Source of the DNA: an uncultured Oscillospiraceae bacterium
Lineage (GTDB): Bacteria; Bacillota; Clostridia; Oscillospirales; Oscillospiraceae
Reading direction: 5' to 3'
Assembly (NCBI GenBank): GCA_934573855.1
Contig: CAKTMF010000001.1
Location: 206,382 to 270,381, forward strand
DNA: 64,000 nt
Shown: piece after piece, positions 33,859 to 41,766 of the stretch
How the letters are laid out: each line of letters opens with the position of its first letter
Numbering within the stretch: the stretch's first letter is position 1
Notes under the pieces: model-generated
The model's input: the letters and a program-made list of their open reading frames with translations, nothing else
Told to the model about the DNA's origin: nothing
The model's database searches: none
Translations under genes and position numbers: made by a program

Positions 33859-35318
33859 ATATCGCGGAGGCAAAGGATCAGGTCAAAAACGCCATGCGAG
33901 CCTATTTCACAAAGGATGAGTACGGCAATTTCATCATCCCTCCCGAGTCGCAGCGGCCGGTGTTCCTCATGGGGCCTCCGGGCGTGGGAAAAACCGCGGT
34001 GATGAAGCAGATCGCCGACGAGATGGGCGTGGGGCTGGTGAGCTATTCCATGACTCACCACACGCGCCAGAGCGCGCTGGGACTTCCTGCCATCGTCCAC
34101 AAAAGCTACGACGGACGGGACTACGCCGTCAGCGAGTACACCATGTCGGAGATAATCGCCGCCGTGTACGACATGATCGAGGAGGGCGGCGTCAGGGAGG
34201 GCATACTTTTCCTTGACGAGATAAACTGCGTTTCCGAGACCCTCACCCCCACCATGCTCCAATTCCTCCAGTACAAGACCTTCGGGCGGCACAGGGTACC
34301 CGACGGCTGGATAGTGGTGACGGCGGGAAATCCCGTGGGCTACAACCGCTCGGCGCGGGAGTTCGACGTGGTGACGTGGGACAGGCTCAAGCGCATTGAC
34401 ATCGAGCCGGACTACGCCGCGTGGAAGGAATACGCGGCGAAAAAGGGAGTCCATGCCTCAATCCTTACCTATCTCGACGCGAAGAAGGAGAATTTCTACA
34501 GAGTCGAGACCACCGTCGACGGCAAGCGCTTCGTCACCGCCCGCGGCTGGACGGATCTGAGCGACATGATATATCTCTATGAGCAAAACGGCATTCCCGT
34601 GGACAAGCTCCTTGTCGCGCAGTATATCCAGCAGCCCGAGATAGCCGAGGACTTCGCCGTATACTACGATCTCTTCAACAAGTACCGTGCCGATTACAAG
34701 ATCGGCCTGATCGTCGGCGGCGAAGCGCCGGATGAGATAGCCGACCGGGCGCGGCAGGCGCCCTTTGACGAGCGGCTCAGCCTCATCGGGCTTCTTCTTG
34801 AGCGCGTGTCGGCCGATATCCGCGCCGTAATGCGCACGGAGGACGCGGTGACGGCGCTCCTGAAGGTGCTGCGGGAGGTAAAGACCGGAGCATCCCTTGA
34901 AGAAAAGCTCTCGGAGCAGCAGGAAAAAATGCGCCGTGAGGAGCGGCGCGGCACGCTCTCGCCCGAGAAACGCACCGAGTATGAGCGCGTTATCAGGTTC
35001 CTCTCCGAACACCGGCGCCGCGAAGCCGGCTTCCCGGAGATAAAGGCGGACTATGACGCCATGGTGTCGGGCATGCGGGCAGACGCGAAAAAAGCCTCCG
35101 CACAGCTCGAAAATATGTTCGCCTTCGCGGAACGGGTCTGGCCGGAGGGGCAGGAGCTTCTCATAATCGTGACGGAGCTGACCGTAAATTACCACACGGC
35201 GCGCTTCATCGCCCGCTACGGCAGCGAGGCGTATTACCGCCATAATGAGCAGCTCATGTTCTATCAGCGCCAGACGGAGCTGATACGCCGGATCGAGGAG
35301 CTTGAGACCGAGGTGTGA
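33855..35318 (+). CDS. MoxR-like AAA+ ATPase
   Basis: 487 residues. Walker A GPPGVGKT (40-47), Walker B ILFLDE (117-122), sensor-1 Asn159 in VVTAGNP and a MoxR-type helical insert between them. After the lid region comes a long C-terminal extension (about 340-487) predicted to be largely helical and charged, not part of the core AAA+ fold. It forms, with the DUF2201-VWA and LRR genes, a tightly overlapped operon. MoxR proteins work as hexameric remodelling ATPases with VWA partners. ATG at 33855 overlaps the previous stop. Confidence 0.9.
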   Translation: MNIAEAKDQVKNAMRAYFTKDEYGNFIIPPESQRPVFLMGPPGVGKTAVMKQIADEMGVGLVSYSMTHHTRQSALGLPAIVHKSYDGRDYAVSEYTMSEIIAAVYDMIEEGGVREGILFLDEINCVSETLTPTMLQFLQYKTFGRHRVPDGWIVVTAGNPVGYNRSAREFDVVTWDRLKRIDIEPDYAAWKEYAAKKGVHASILTYLDAKKENFYRVETTVDGKRFVTARGWTDLSDMIYLYEQNGIPVDKLLVAQYIQQPEIAEDFAVYYDLFNKYRADYKIGLIVGGEAPDEIADRARQAPFDERLSLIGLLLERVSADIRAVMRTEDAVTALLKVLREVKTGASLEEKLSEQQEKMRREERRGTLSPEKRTEYERVIRFLSEHRRREAGFPEIKADYDAMVSGMRADAKKASAQLENMFAFAERVWPEGQELLIIVTELTVNYHTARFIARYGSEAYYRHNEQLMFYQRQTELIRRIEELETEV

Positions 35319-35369
35319 GCATGCTACCATAAAAAAAGTCGACGCGAACTTGCGCAGTCCGCGACGACG

Positions 35370-35470
35370 TGGCGCTGGGAGCAGGATTCGACCTCCGCTG
35401 CGGCGGAGGCCGGGTCGCGGCTCTGACATGCCCCCGGCATGTCATTCACTCCCGCTCCCGTTCGAATCCT
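35370..35470. repeat. tRNA-Ser 3'-end copy in a palindromic unit
   Basis: Positions 35370-35391 repeat, base for base over 22 nt, the 3' end of the tRNA-Ser gene including its encoded CCA (35523-35544). The unit then contains two palindromes (CTCCGCTGCGGCGGAG and GACATGCCCCCGGCATGTC) and ends at TTCGAATCCT (35461-35470), an inverted match to the T-arm AGGATTCGA of the left end. No reading frame is present. It may be a tRNA-derived repeat or an old attachment site. With the tRNA it accounts for the gene-free stretch 35319-35703. Confidence 0.6.
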
Positions 35471-35481
35471 CTCATGATATC

Positions 35482-35522
35482 AAAAAAGAATACCCATACC
35501 TTGCGGTATGGATAATCTTTTT
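35482..35522 (-). terminator. Terminator of tRNA-Ser
   Basis: CCATACC / GGTATGG stem with a TTGC loop, extended by A/T pairs and followed on the minus strand by TTTTTTG, starting right after the CCA end of the tRNA. Confidence 0.82.
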
Positions 35523-35611
35523 TGGCGCTGGGAGCAGGATTCGAACCCGCGTGAGCTTTCACTCTAACGGTTTTCAAGACCGCCCCGTTATGACCACTTC
35601 GGTATCCCAGC
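35523..35611 (-). tRNA. tRNA-Ser (UGA), CCA encoded
   Basis: Class II tRNA: acceptor GCTGGGA / TCCCAGC, discriminator G, loop CTTGAAA giving anticodon UGA, a long variable arm and T-loop GTTCGAATC. CCA is encoded at 35525-35523. A consensus promoter lies upstream and a terminator immediately downstream. Confidence 0.95.
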
Positions 35612-35633
35612 GTATTCTCTTCTTTACCCGTTA

Positions 35634-35662
35634 TTTATACCATATCAAAGCGCCGCTGTCAA
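35634..35662 (-). promoter_or_regulatory. Promoter of tRNA-Ser
   Basis: Minus strand: TTGACA (35662-35657), 17-nt spacer, TATAAA (35639-35634). Confidence 0.8.
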
Positions 35663-35703
35663 ACCAATATGTCAAATAACGGACAAAAACAGGAGACAAT
35701 ACC

Positions 35704-36210
35704 ATGAAAAAAACCTTACTCATGCTGAGTACTTTAGCGCTGTGCGCCGCCCTTGTATGCGGCTGCGGCAAGACCCCGGCCGACGACGGGAACGCGGGGT
35801 TTCCAAACCCCATAAAGACCTATGCCTCGGCTGCCGAACAGGCGGCGGCGATAGGCTTCGGGCTTGAAGCGCCGGAGGGAGCGTCCGACATCTCGTATCA
35901 CTCGATCGACGACATGGCAGAGACGCTTTTCACCCTCGACGGCGTGAAGTACTGCTACCGCGCGCAGCCTACCGGCGAGCTTGCGGCCTTCGATATTTCC
36001 GGGCTTTATTACAGCTTCGGCGAGCCGGTGAACGGCAGCGTGGCCGGACGCGAGGCGGCGGCCTTCCTCTCGGAGGAGGCCGGGTTCGTTCAGTGGCTGG
36101 ACGCTGCGCCGGGCATAAACTACAACCTTTCCGTGACCTCAGCGACCACTGCGGATGAGCTTTTCCGCGTGGCGGAGCTGGTATTCTCGCCGGTACAGGG
36201 CGAGGCATGA
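35704..36210 (+). CDS. Lipoprotein of unknown function
   Basis: 168 residues. Signal peptide MKKTLLMLSTLALCAALVCGC ends in a lipobox with the acylated Cys at position 19 or 21, so the mature protein is anchored outside the membrane. The mature part (about 145 residues) alternates short strands and helices with several aromatic residues (HSIDDMAETLFTLDGVKYCY) but matches no family I know. CAGGAG precedes the ATG. It is 35 nt upstream of the glycerate kinase gene. Confidence 0.75.
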   Translation: MKKTLLMLSTLALCAALVCGCGKTPADDGNAGFPNPIKTYASAAEQAAAIGFGLEAPEGASDISYHSIDDMAETLFTLDGVKYCYRAQPTGELAAFDISGLYYSFGEPVNGSVAGREAAAFLSEEAGFVQWLDAAPGINYNLSVTSATTADELFRVAELVFSPVQGEA

Positions 36211-36245
36211 AAATTACGAATTTCTGAAATATAAGGACGATGGAA

Positions 36246-37475
36246 ATGCTGAAAGACGATTGCCTGTATATAGTGAAGGAAGCCATTGCCCGCGTCCTGC
36301 CGGATGAGGCGGTGAAGCGCGCGCTCGGCGGCAGGGAGTTTCCGGACGGGAGACTCATACTTGTGAGTGTCGGCAAGGCCGCGTGGTCCATGGCAAGCGC
36401 TGCACATTCGGTTCTCGGCACAAGGATAGACCGCGGTATCGTCATAACCAAGCACGGCTATTCCAAGGGCGCGATAGGAGACCTTTCCGTGCGTGAGGCG
36501 GGACACCCCGTCCCCGACGCGGATACCTTCAGCGCCACGCGCGAGGCGCTCGAGCTCACGCGCGGTCTCGCCCCGGAGGACACTGTGCTGTTCCTCCTCT
36601 CCGGGGGCGGCAGCGCGCTCTTTGAAGCCCCGGTCATCCCGGAGGATGAGCTGCGGGATATCACGGGGCAGCTCCTTGCCTGCGGCGCGGATATCGTTGA
36701 GATGAATACGGTGCGCAAGCGGCTGTCCGGGGTCAAAGGCGGGCGCTTCGCCCGGCACTGCGCCCCGGCGCGGGTATTTACCGTCGTTCTTTCGGACATA
36801 ATCGGCGACCCTCTCGACATGATCGCCTCCGGCCCCGCCTATCCGGACGCCAGCACCTGCGCCGACGCGGTGAGGATAGCGGAGAAGTACGCTCTGCATC
36901 TCTCCGACGCGGCGTGGGCGGCGCTGAAAACCGAGACGCCCAAGACCCTTTCCAACACCGAAACTCACATTACCGGCAGCGTGCGCGAGCTTTGCGCCGC
37001 GGCGGCCGGCGCGTGCCGCGAGCTGGGCTACGAGCCGCAGGTGCTGACCGACTGTCTCGACTGTGAGGCGCGCGAGGCGGGGCGTTTTCTCGCCTCGATC
37101 GCGAGGTCACACCAGAATGCCGGCCGCTCCATCGCCTTTATCGCGGGCGGGGAGACCGTCGTGCATATCACCGGCCGCGGCAGGGGAGGGCGCAATCAGG
37201 AGCTTGCGCTCGCGGCGGCCGATGGCATAGCGGGGCTTGAGGATACGGCGGTGTTCTCCGTCGGCTCCGACGGCACGGACGGTCCCACCGACGCGGCGGG
37301 CGGCTATGCGGACGGCGGCTCTCTCGCGGCCCTGCGGGCGCTGGGCTTTGATACATACGACGTTCTGCGCAGGAACGACTCCTATACCGCGCTCAAGGCC
37401 GTTGATTCCCTTATCTTCACCGGCGCGACCGGGACGAACGTCAACGATGTGGCAGTAATTTTGATAAAAAGATAA
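36246..37475 (+). CDS. Glycerate 2-kinase (MOFRL family)
   Basis: 409 residues of the type-II glycerate kinase/DUF4147-MOFRL family: VSVGKAAWSMA near the start, LLSGGGSALFEAP, MNTVRKRLSGVKGGR, and in the C-terminal MOFRL domain GGETVVHITGRGRGGRNQELAL and GSDGTDGPTDAAGGYAD. It phosphorylates D-glycerate to 2-phosphoglycerate, feeding glycolysis. I chose the ATG at 36246 (AAGGA 8 nt upstream); an in-frame ATG at 36240 is also possible. Confidence 0.92.
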   Translation: MLKDDCLYIVKEAIARVLPDEAVKRALGGREFPDGRLILVSVGKAAWSMASAAHSVLGTRIDRGIVITKHGYSKGAIGDLSVREAGHPVPDADTFSATREALELTRGLAPEDTVLFLLSGGGSALFEAPVIPEDELRDITGQLLACGADIVEMNTVRKRLSGVKGGRFARHCAPARVFTVVLSDIIGDPLDMIASGPAYPDASTCADAVRIAEKYALHLSDAAWAALKTETPKTLSNTETHITGSVRELCAAAAGACRELGYEPQVLTDCLDCEAREAGRFLASIARSHQNAGRSIAFIAGGETVVHITGRGRGGRNQELALAAADGIAGLEDTAVFSVGSDGTDGPTDAAGGYADGGSLAALRALGFDTYDVLRRNDSYTALKAVDSLIFTGATGTNVNDVAVILIKR

Positions 37476-37489
37476 ATGGAGGAATAATC

Positions 37490-38167
37490 ATGCTGACAGG
37501 TATCATTCTGCTTTGTGTTCTCGGTATGGCCGTGCAGGCGGCATTCATCGCCGTGGAACACAGAAAAAAGTACGTCGGCGCGGTCTGCCTCAAGGGTACG
37601 GCCTCGCTGATCTTCATCGTCATCGGCGTAATAGCCTTCGGCGCGGCGCGGGATACGGCCTTTGCAAGGCTCGTCCTCATCGGACTCATCCTCGGCGGCG
37701 TCGGCGACGTGCTGCTCAATCTGCGCTTTGTCTTTGAAAAGATGGGGCAGAAGATCTTCCTCGCCGGTATTGCGGCGTTCCTCGCGGGACACATACTGTA
37801 CCTCGCGGCGCTGATACCTCAGAGCGTGAATCTTCCGCTCTGCGCCGTTATCGGCGTGATCGCGGCGGCGGCCATCCTCACATACATATTCAAGACGATG
37901 AAGGTCAAGCTCGCCTTCAAGATTTTCGGCGTGTTCTATATCGGCGCGGTCGTGCTGATGACGGCGGTCGCCATCGGCAATCTCATCGCCGCGCCCTCTG
38001 CGGCGCGCTGGCTCTATGCCGTCGGAGCAGTGCTGTTCACGGCCTCCGATATCGTCCTCATATTCAATACCTTCGGCTCGGAGACGAAGTTCTCCATGCG
38101 CATCGCGAATCTGAGCCTCTATTACCTCGGTCAGCTCCTCATCGCGGGCAGCCTCTTCCTCATCTGA
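37490..38167 (+). CDS. Lysoplasmalogenase-like protein (YhhN family)
   Basis: 225 residues, eight hydrophobic helices. The Asp-containing helices of the YhhN/TMEM86 family are visible: GLILGGVGDVLLN and FTASDIVLIFN, which form the proposed active site. TMEM86 enzymes hydrolyse the vinyl-ether bond of lysoplasmalogens. Many anaerobic Clostridia make plasmalogens, which fits, but bacterial members are rarely tested. It lies 14 nt after the glycerate kinase stop. Confidence 0.82.
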   Translation: MLTGIILLCVLGMAVQAAFIAVEHRKKYVGAVCLKGTASLIFIVIGVIAFGAARDTAFARLVLIGLILGGVGDVLLNLRFVFEKMGQKIFLAGIAAFLAGHILYLAALIPQSVNLPLCAVIGVIAAAAILTYIFKTMKVKLAFKIFGVFYIGAVVLMTAVAIGNLIAAPSAARWLYAVGAVLFTASDIVLIFNTFGSETKFSMRIANLSLYYLGQLLIAGSLFLI

Positions 38168-38223
38168 ATTTTTGCCGGCCTTGCGGGGGGAAATTAACTA
38201 ATCGCGGTCTGTCAAAAGATTGA

Positions 38224-38253
38224 TTGACACCGAGATGGAAAAGGTTGTAAAAT
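38224..38253 (+). promoter_or_regulatory. Promoter of the flavin-reductase-like gene
   Basis: TTGACA (38224-38229), 18-nt spacer, TAAAAT (38248-38253). Confidence 0.7.
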
Positions 38254-38299
38254 CTGTGCATAAGCCATTGGGTTTACAAACTAAGAAAGAGGTAACATT

Positions 38300-39262
38300 A
38301 TGAGCAGCTTCAAAGACCTTAGAATCGTTGACAACTTCTACCAGACCAGCTCCTACATCCCCATGCCCACAGTGTTGGTCTCCACCGTCGCTGAGGACGG
38401 AAGCACCTCTGTCGGCGCCTACTCCCTCTGCTTCCCCTACTACATCGCAAGGGGCAAGGTCGAGAACGGCGAGAGAGGCTACTATGCTCTCATCCTCCTC
38501 TCACGCAGCTCCTCCAACACCGCGCAGCACCTTCTCAAGGGCCGCAAGCACGTCGCCATCAACTACATGCCCGAGGGCAGAGGCTATCACAAGAAGATCG
38601 TCGCTCAGGGCTGGGCAGGCGACACCCCCGAGGAAAAGATGAAGAACTTCGGCTTCACGCTCGAAAAGGGCCTCTGCGAGGACGACGAGGCCGGCAAGCG
38701 CCCCGAGGTCGTGCAGGAGGCCTATCAGGTCTTTGAATGCACATGGATGGACGAGCTGGAGAACGCCACCGAGGACATCGGCCGCGAGCTGGTCGACGGC
38801 GCGTATCCTCCCCCTTACCGGAACTTCAACGGCGTCACCACCGAGTTTGGCTCTCACTTCATCCTGCGCATAGACAAGGTGCTGATGAAGCCCAAGTTCT
38901 ACGACAATATCATAAACGGCGTCAAGGGCAGGAACTGGCCCAACGTTCTCATCTGCCACGGCTACCGCGACAGCAAGAACTTCTGGTTCGCCCGCACCCC
39001 GCGCCTCGTACCCGAGATACTCCCCATCCGCAAGGCGACCCTCTCCTCCGTCCGCTACGCGGCAGACAGGACCGACCCTGACGTCCACTTCACCGATGAC
39101 GCGCTCGAAAAAATGCTCAACGTTCCCCGCGTGTTCCTGCCCACCGCGCTCAAGGGCTGTGTGGCATGGGCCAAGGAGAACGGCGTGACCGAGATCACCG
39201 CCAAGGAGATGGAGATCATCAACGACAAGCGCGCGCAGGAAAAGGGCAAGACCAAAAAGTAA
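38300..39262 (+). CDS. Flavin-reductase-like FMN-binding protein with PCP_red-like C-terminus
   Basis: 320 residues. The N-terminal part resembles flavin-reductase/flavoredoxin split barrels (MPTVLVSTVAEDGSTSVGAYS, HVAINYMPEG, FGSHFILRIDKV). From about residue 270 the sequence reads FTDDALEKMLNVPRVF ... AKENGVTEITAKEMEIIND, very like the PCP_red three-helix domain otherwise found at the end of protochlorophyllide reductase subunit B. The reaction is unknown. A six-helix membrane protein gene follows 19 nt later, perhaps a partner. The operon has its own promoter. Confidence 0.75.
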   Translation: MSSFKDLRIVDNFYQTSSYIPMPTVLVSTVAEDGSTSVGAYSLCFPYYIARGKVENGERGYYALILLSRSSSNTAQHLLKGRKHVAINYMPEGRGYHKKIVAQGWAGDTPEEKMKNFGFTLEKGLCEDDEAGKRPEVVQEAYQVFECTWMDELENATEDIGRELVDGAYPPPYRNFNGVTTEFGSHFILRIDKVLMKPKFYDNIINGVKGRNWPNVLICHGYRDSKNFWFARTPRLVPEILPIRKATLSSVRYAADRTDPDVHFTDDALEKMLNVPRVFLPTALKGCVAWAKENGVTEITAKEMEIINDKRAQEKGKTKK

Positions 39263-39281
39263 CCGAGAGGAGGCGGAAGCG

Positions 39282-39908
39282 ATGACAGTTGGAATGGCAT
39301 TGGTGGACTATATCCCCGTATTTCTCTTTCTGGCAAACGCGATCATCCTTCAGCGCGACCTCTATAATAAAATGAGCAAGGGCGCCTTCGCCCTCCTTTG
39401 CAGCGGCACCATCATGGTGTTTATCGCCGGCTTTTTCAAGGCGACGTGGAAGCTCCTCTACGGCGCGGGTATCTGCGATTTCTACAAGCTCAGCGCCGCG
39501 ATGATGCCCATGCAGAGTACCGGCTTCTTCCTCGCCGCCGTTTCGCTCATCGCCATGATGACCGCGAAGCAGGAAAACGGCAAGGAGCGCCTTATGGCCG
39601 TCGCCGCCCCGGCGGTGTATTCGGGAACGATGATATTCGTCGCCTTTATGTGCTCCGGTATCACCGCGATGGGAGTGGTCCTCTCGATAGTCGCGGCGAA
39701 GATGAAGAAAAAGGGCGCGGTCGTCCTCTTTATCCTCACCATCGTCGGGCTGCTCATGATGGGCTATCTCTCCGGCAAGGACTTTGAAAAACCTATATTC
39801 AACTGGATAGCGGAGTTCGTCAACACCCTGTCCCAGCTTGCGTTCCTCGCGGGGACGCTCATCCTGCATAAGGCGGGTCTGGCCGACTTCCAGCTCAAGA
39901 AGGCCTGA
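39282..39908 (+). CDS. Hypothetical six-helix membrane protein
   Basis: 208 residues with six hydrophobic segments and short charged loops (AKMKKKG, AKQENGKER). No family recognised. GAGAGGAGG lies upstream of the ATG and it starts 19 nt after the flavin-reductase-like gene, so the two are co-transcribed. A terminator follows. Confidence 0.75.
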   Translation: MTVGMALVDYIPVFLFLANAIILQRDLYNKMSKGAFALLCSGTIMVFIAGFFKATWKLLYGAGICDFYKLSAAMMPMQSTGFFLAAVSLIAMMTAKQENGKERLMAVAAPAVYSGTMIFVAFMCSGITAMGVVLSIVAAKMKKKGAVVLFILTIVGLLMMGYLSGKDFEKPIFNWIAEFVNTLSQLAFLAGTLILHKAGLADFQLKKA

Positions 39909-39928
39909 ACTCAAAAAAGAAAAAATAC

Positions 39929-39957
39929 CTGCCGTCCCACGACGGCAGTTGTTTTTT
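39929..39957 (+). terminator. Intrinsic terminator
   Basis: CTGCCGTC / GACGGCAG stem with a CCAC loop, then TTGTTTTTT. Confidence 0.85.
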
Positions 39958-40047
39958 GCCAAAGACCACGGCAAACTTACCGCCATCTTGACAGACGCGC
40001 CGGCTCGGGCGATAATGAAAAAAAGCTTTACCAAGGGAGGACAGTAT

Positions 40048-40590
40048 ATGAAATGGATGATAGCCTCTGACATACACGGCTCGGCGTACTGGTGCCGCCG
40101 CATGCTCGACGCGTTCGAGCGCGAGGGGGCGGACAAACTGGTGCTTCTGGGTGATATCCTCTACCACGGGCCGAGGAACGATCTGCCGCAGGAGTACGCG
40201 CCGAAGGAGGTCGCCGCCATGCTCAACGCCTACAAGGACAAGATACTCGCCGTGCGCGGCAACTGCGACGCGGAGGTCGACCAGATGGTGCTTGATTTCC
40301 CCATCATGGCGGACTATGCCATGATCGACACGGGGGAGCGCCTCATCTTTGCAACCCACGGCCACGTCTACAACAGCGGCGCGCTGCCCCCGCTGGCGAG
40401 GGGCGGCATACTCCTCCACGGCCATACCCATGTCCCTGCCTGTGAACAGCACGACGACCACCTGTACCTGAACCCCGGCTCCGTCTCGATACCGAAGAAC
40501 GGTACGCCCCACGGCTATATGACGCTGTGCGGCGGCGAGCTGCTGGGCAAGGATATGGACGGCGTGGTTTACATAACTCATAAACTTTGA
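40048..40590 (+). CDS. yfcE: Metallophosphoesterase, YfcE family
   Basis: 180 residues with the calcineurin-like phosphodiesterase motifs: SDIHGS (D8, H10), GDILYHG, GNCDAEVD and HGHTHVP, which bind two Mn ions. YfcE hydrolyses phosphodiester model substrates; its natural substrate is unknown. The ATG at 40048 has GGGAGG 7 nt upstream; the longer frame from 39838 runs over the preceding gene and terminator and is not real. Confidence 0.92.
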   Translation: MKWMIASDIHGSAYWCRRMLDAFEREGADKLVLLGDILYHGPRNDLPQEYAPKEVAAMLNAYKDKILAVRGNCDAEVDQMVLDFPIMADYAMIDTGERLIFATHGHVYNSGALPPLARGGILLHGHTHVPACEQHDDHLYLNPGSVSIPKNGTPHGYMTLCGGELLGKDMDGVVYITHKL

Positions 40591-40598
40591 TATAAAAC

Positions 40599-40628
40599 AG
40601 CGCTCCGCACGGCAAGTGGCGGAGCGCT
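40599..40628. terminator. Hairpin between convergent genes
   Basis: AGCGCTCCGC / GCGGAGCGCT perfect stem, 10-nt loop, between the yfcE and DUF362 stops. Confidence 0.65.
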
Positions 40629-40637
40629 GAACGCTTC

Positions 40638-41504
40638 TCAGACCTCGATAAGCTCGTATTCTCTGCTGCCGATACCAAGCTCGGCGGCGGATTTGACGGT
40701 GAGAATACCGTTGCGGCTCTCGATACGCTCGATGAGGTGCGCCTGACCGGGATCGTCCTTGGCGGCGTATACGAGATCGACGCACGCCTGATCTATGGCG
40801 ACGGGGTCGAGGGAGGCGAGGATACCGATATCCCTCATGCACGGGTCCTCCGCCACGGCGCAGCAGTCGCAGTCCACGGAGAGGTTTTTCATTACGTTCA
40901 CATAGGCGATGTTGCCGTTGAAGTACCGCACGACGGAGGCGGCGGCGTCGGCCATCGAGCGCAGGAAGCTGTCGTGGTCGGCGTGGAAGGCCCCATCGGT
41001 CTCGCCTGAGCCGTGGATATACGCCTTGCCGTAGGAGGAGGCGACGCCGATGGAGAGCTGCTTGAGCGCGCCGCCGAAGCCGCCCATGGGGTGGCCCTTG
41101 AAGTGCGAAAGCACCAGCATGGAGTCGTAGCTTTTAAGCCCCTTGCCGACGTAATTCTTCTTTATCTGCTTCCCGTCGGGGATGTCCAGCACCATGTCAG
41201 GCCCTTCGGCGTCCAGCAGCTCAAAGTCAAAATACTTGTCCCAGCCGCGCCTGCGGATGAGGTCGTAATGCTTGCTCGTCGTGTTGCGCGCGCCGTCGTA
41301 GGCGGTGTTGCACTCAACGGCTGTGCCGCCGACGCTCTCGATCATGGGTCTCCAGAAGTCCGCGTTCAGAAAATTCTGGTTTCCCTCCTCGCCGGAGTGC
41401 AGCTTGACGGCGACCCTGCCGGGAAGCTCCTTGTTAAGCAGCGCGTATAGCTCGCGCACCTTCTCGGGCGATATCTCTCTCGTGAAATAAACCTTTGAAC
41501 TCAT
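40638..41504 (-). CDS. DUF362-family protein
   Basis: 288 residues matching the DUF362 core: VAVKLHSGEEGNQNFLNADF, AYDGARNTTSKHY, LSHFKGHPMGGFGGALKQLSIG and SLDPVAIDQACVDLV. Many members carry ferredoxin-like 4Fe-4S clusters and are predicted to be redox or cofactor-related; here there is only a C-D-C-C group (VDCDCCAVAEDPC) and no full CxxCxxCxxxC motif. Function unknown. It stands alone, with a hairpin downstream. Confidence 0.85.
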   Translation of the reverse strand: MSSKVYFTREISPEKVRELYALLNKELPGRVAVKLHSGEEGNQNFLNADFWRPMIESVGGTAVECNTAYDGARNTTSKHYDLIRRRGWDKYFDFELLDAEGPDMVLDIPDGKQIKKNYVGKGLKSYDSMLVLSHFKGHPMGGFGGALKQLSIGVASSYGKAYIHGSGETDGAFHADHDSFLRSMADAAASVVRYFNGNIAYVNVMKNLSVDCDCCAVAEDPCMRDIGILASLDPVAIDQACVDLVYAAKDDPGQAHLIERIESRNGILTVKSAAELGIGSREYELIEV

Positions 41505-41571
41505 GGTGATCTCCTTTCAAACATTGTATAAAATTATTTTATAACGTATTTGCCGCGTTTGCAAGAAGTCT

Positions 41572-41600
41572 TTTACATTTGCCGCGCGGCATGCTATAAT
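41572..41600 (+). promoter_or_regulatory. Promoter of the nagA transcript
   Basis: TTTACA (41572-41577), 17-nt spacer, TATAAT (41595-41600). Transcription should start near 41607, leaving a 160-nt leader before nagA. Confidence 0.8.
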
Positions 41601-41634
41601 ACCGGCATGAGATTTCACGCTAAAGGGGCGCGCC

Positions 41635-41721
41635 ATGGCCGAAAAGCTCACAAGACCCGACGGCCGGCAGCTCGTGGACGAATTTACCGCCGCGCCGCCG
41701 GGTCCATGCAGAGCCGGATAG
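41635..41721 (+). CDS. Small leader ORF before nagA, 28 residues
   Basis: ATG at 41635 with AAAGGGG 6 nt upstream, reading MAEKLTRPDGRQLVDEFTAA and a short tail to TAG. It is the first ORF on the nagA transcript. In the next frame the DNA continues as a plausible peptide (SMQSRIDGVIAEQTQKL), so it could be a frameshifted remnant of a slightly longer small protein. It may also be a leader peptide. Low certainty. Confidence 0.3.
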   Translation: MAEKLTRPDGRQLVDEFTAAPPGPCRAG

Positions 41722-41766
41722 ACGGCGTCATTGCCGAACAGACACAAAAACTTTGCGGAGGTCAGA

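Noticed and set aside
39838..40047. Extended start of the YfcE gene
   Set aside because: Would read through the end of the preceding gene and a terminator; GGGAGG before 40048 fixes the start.
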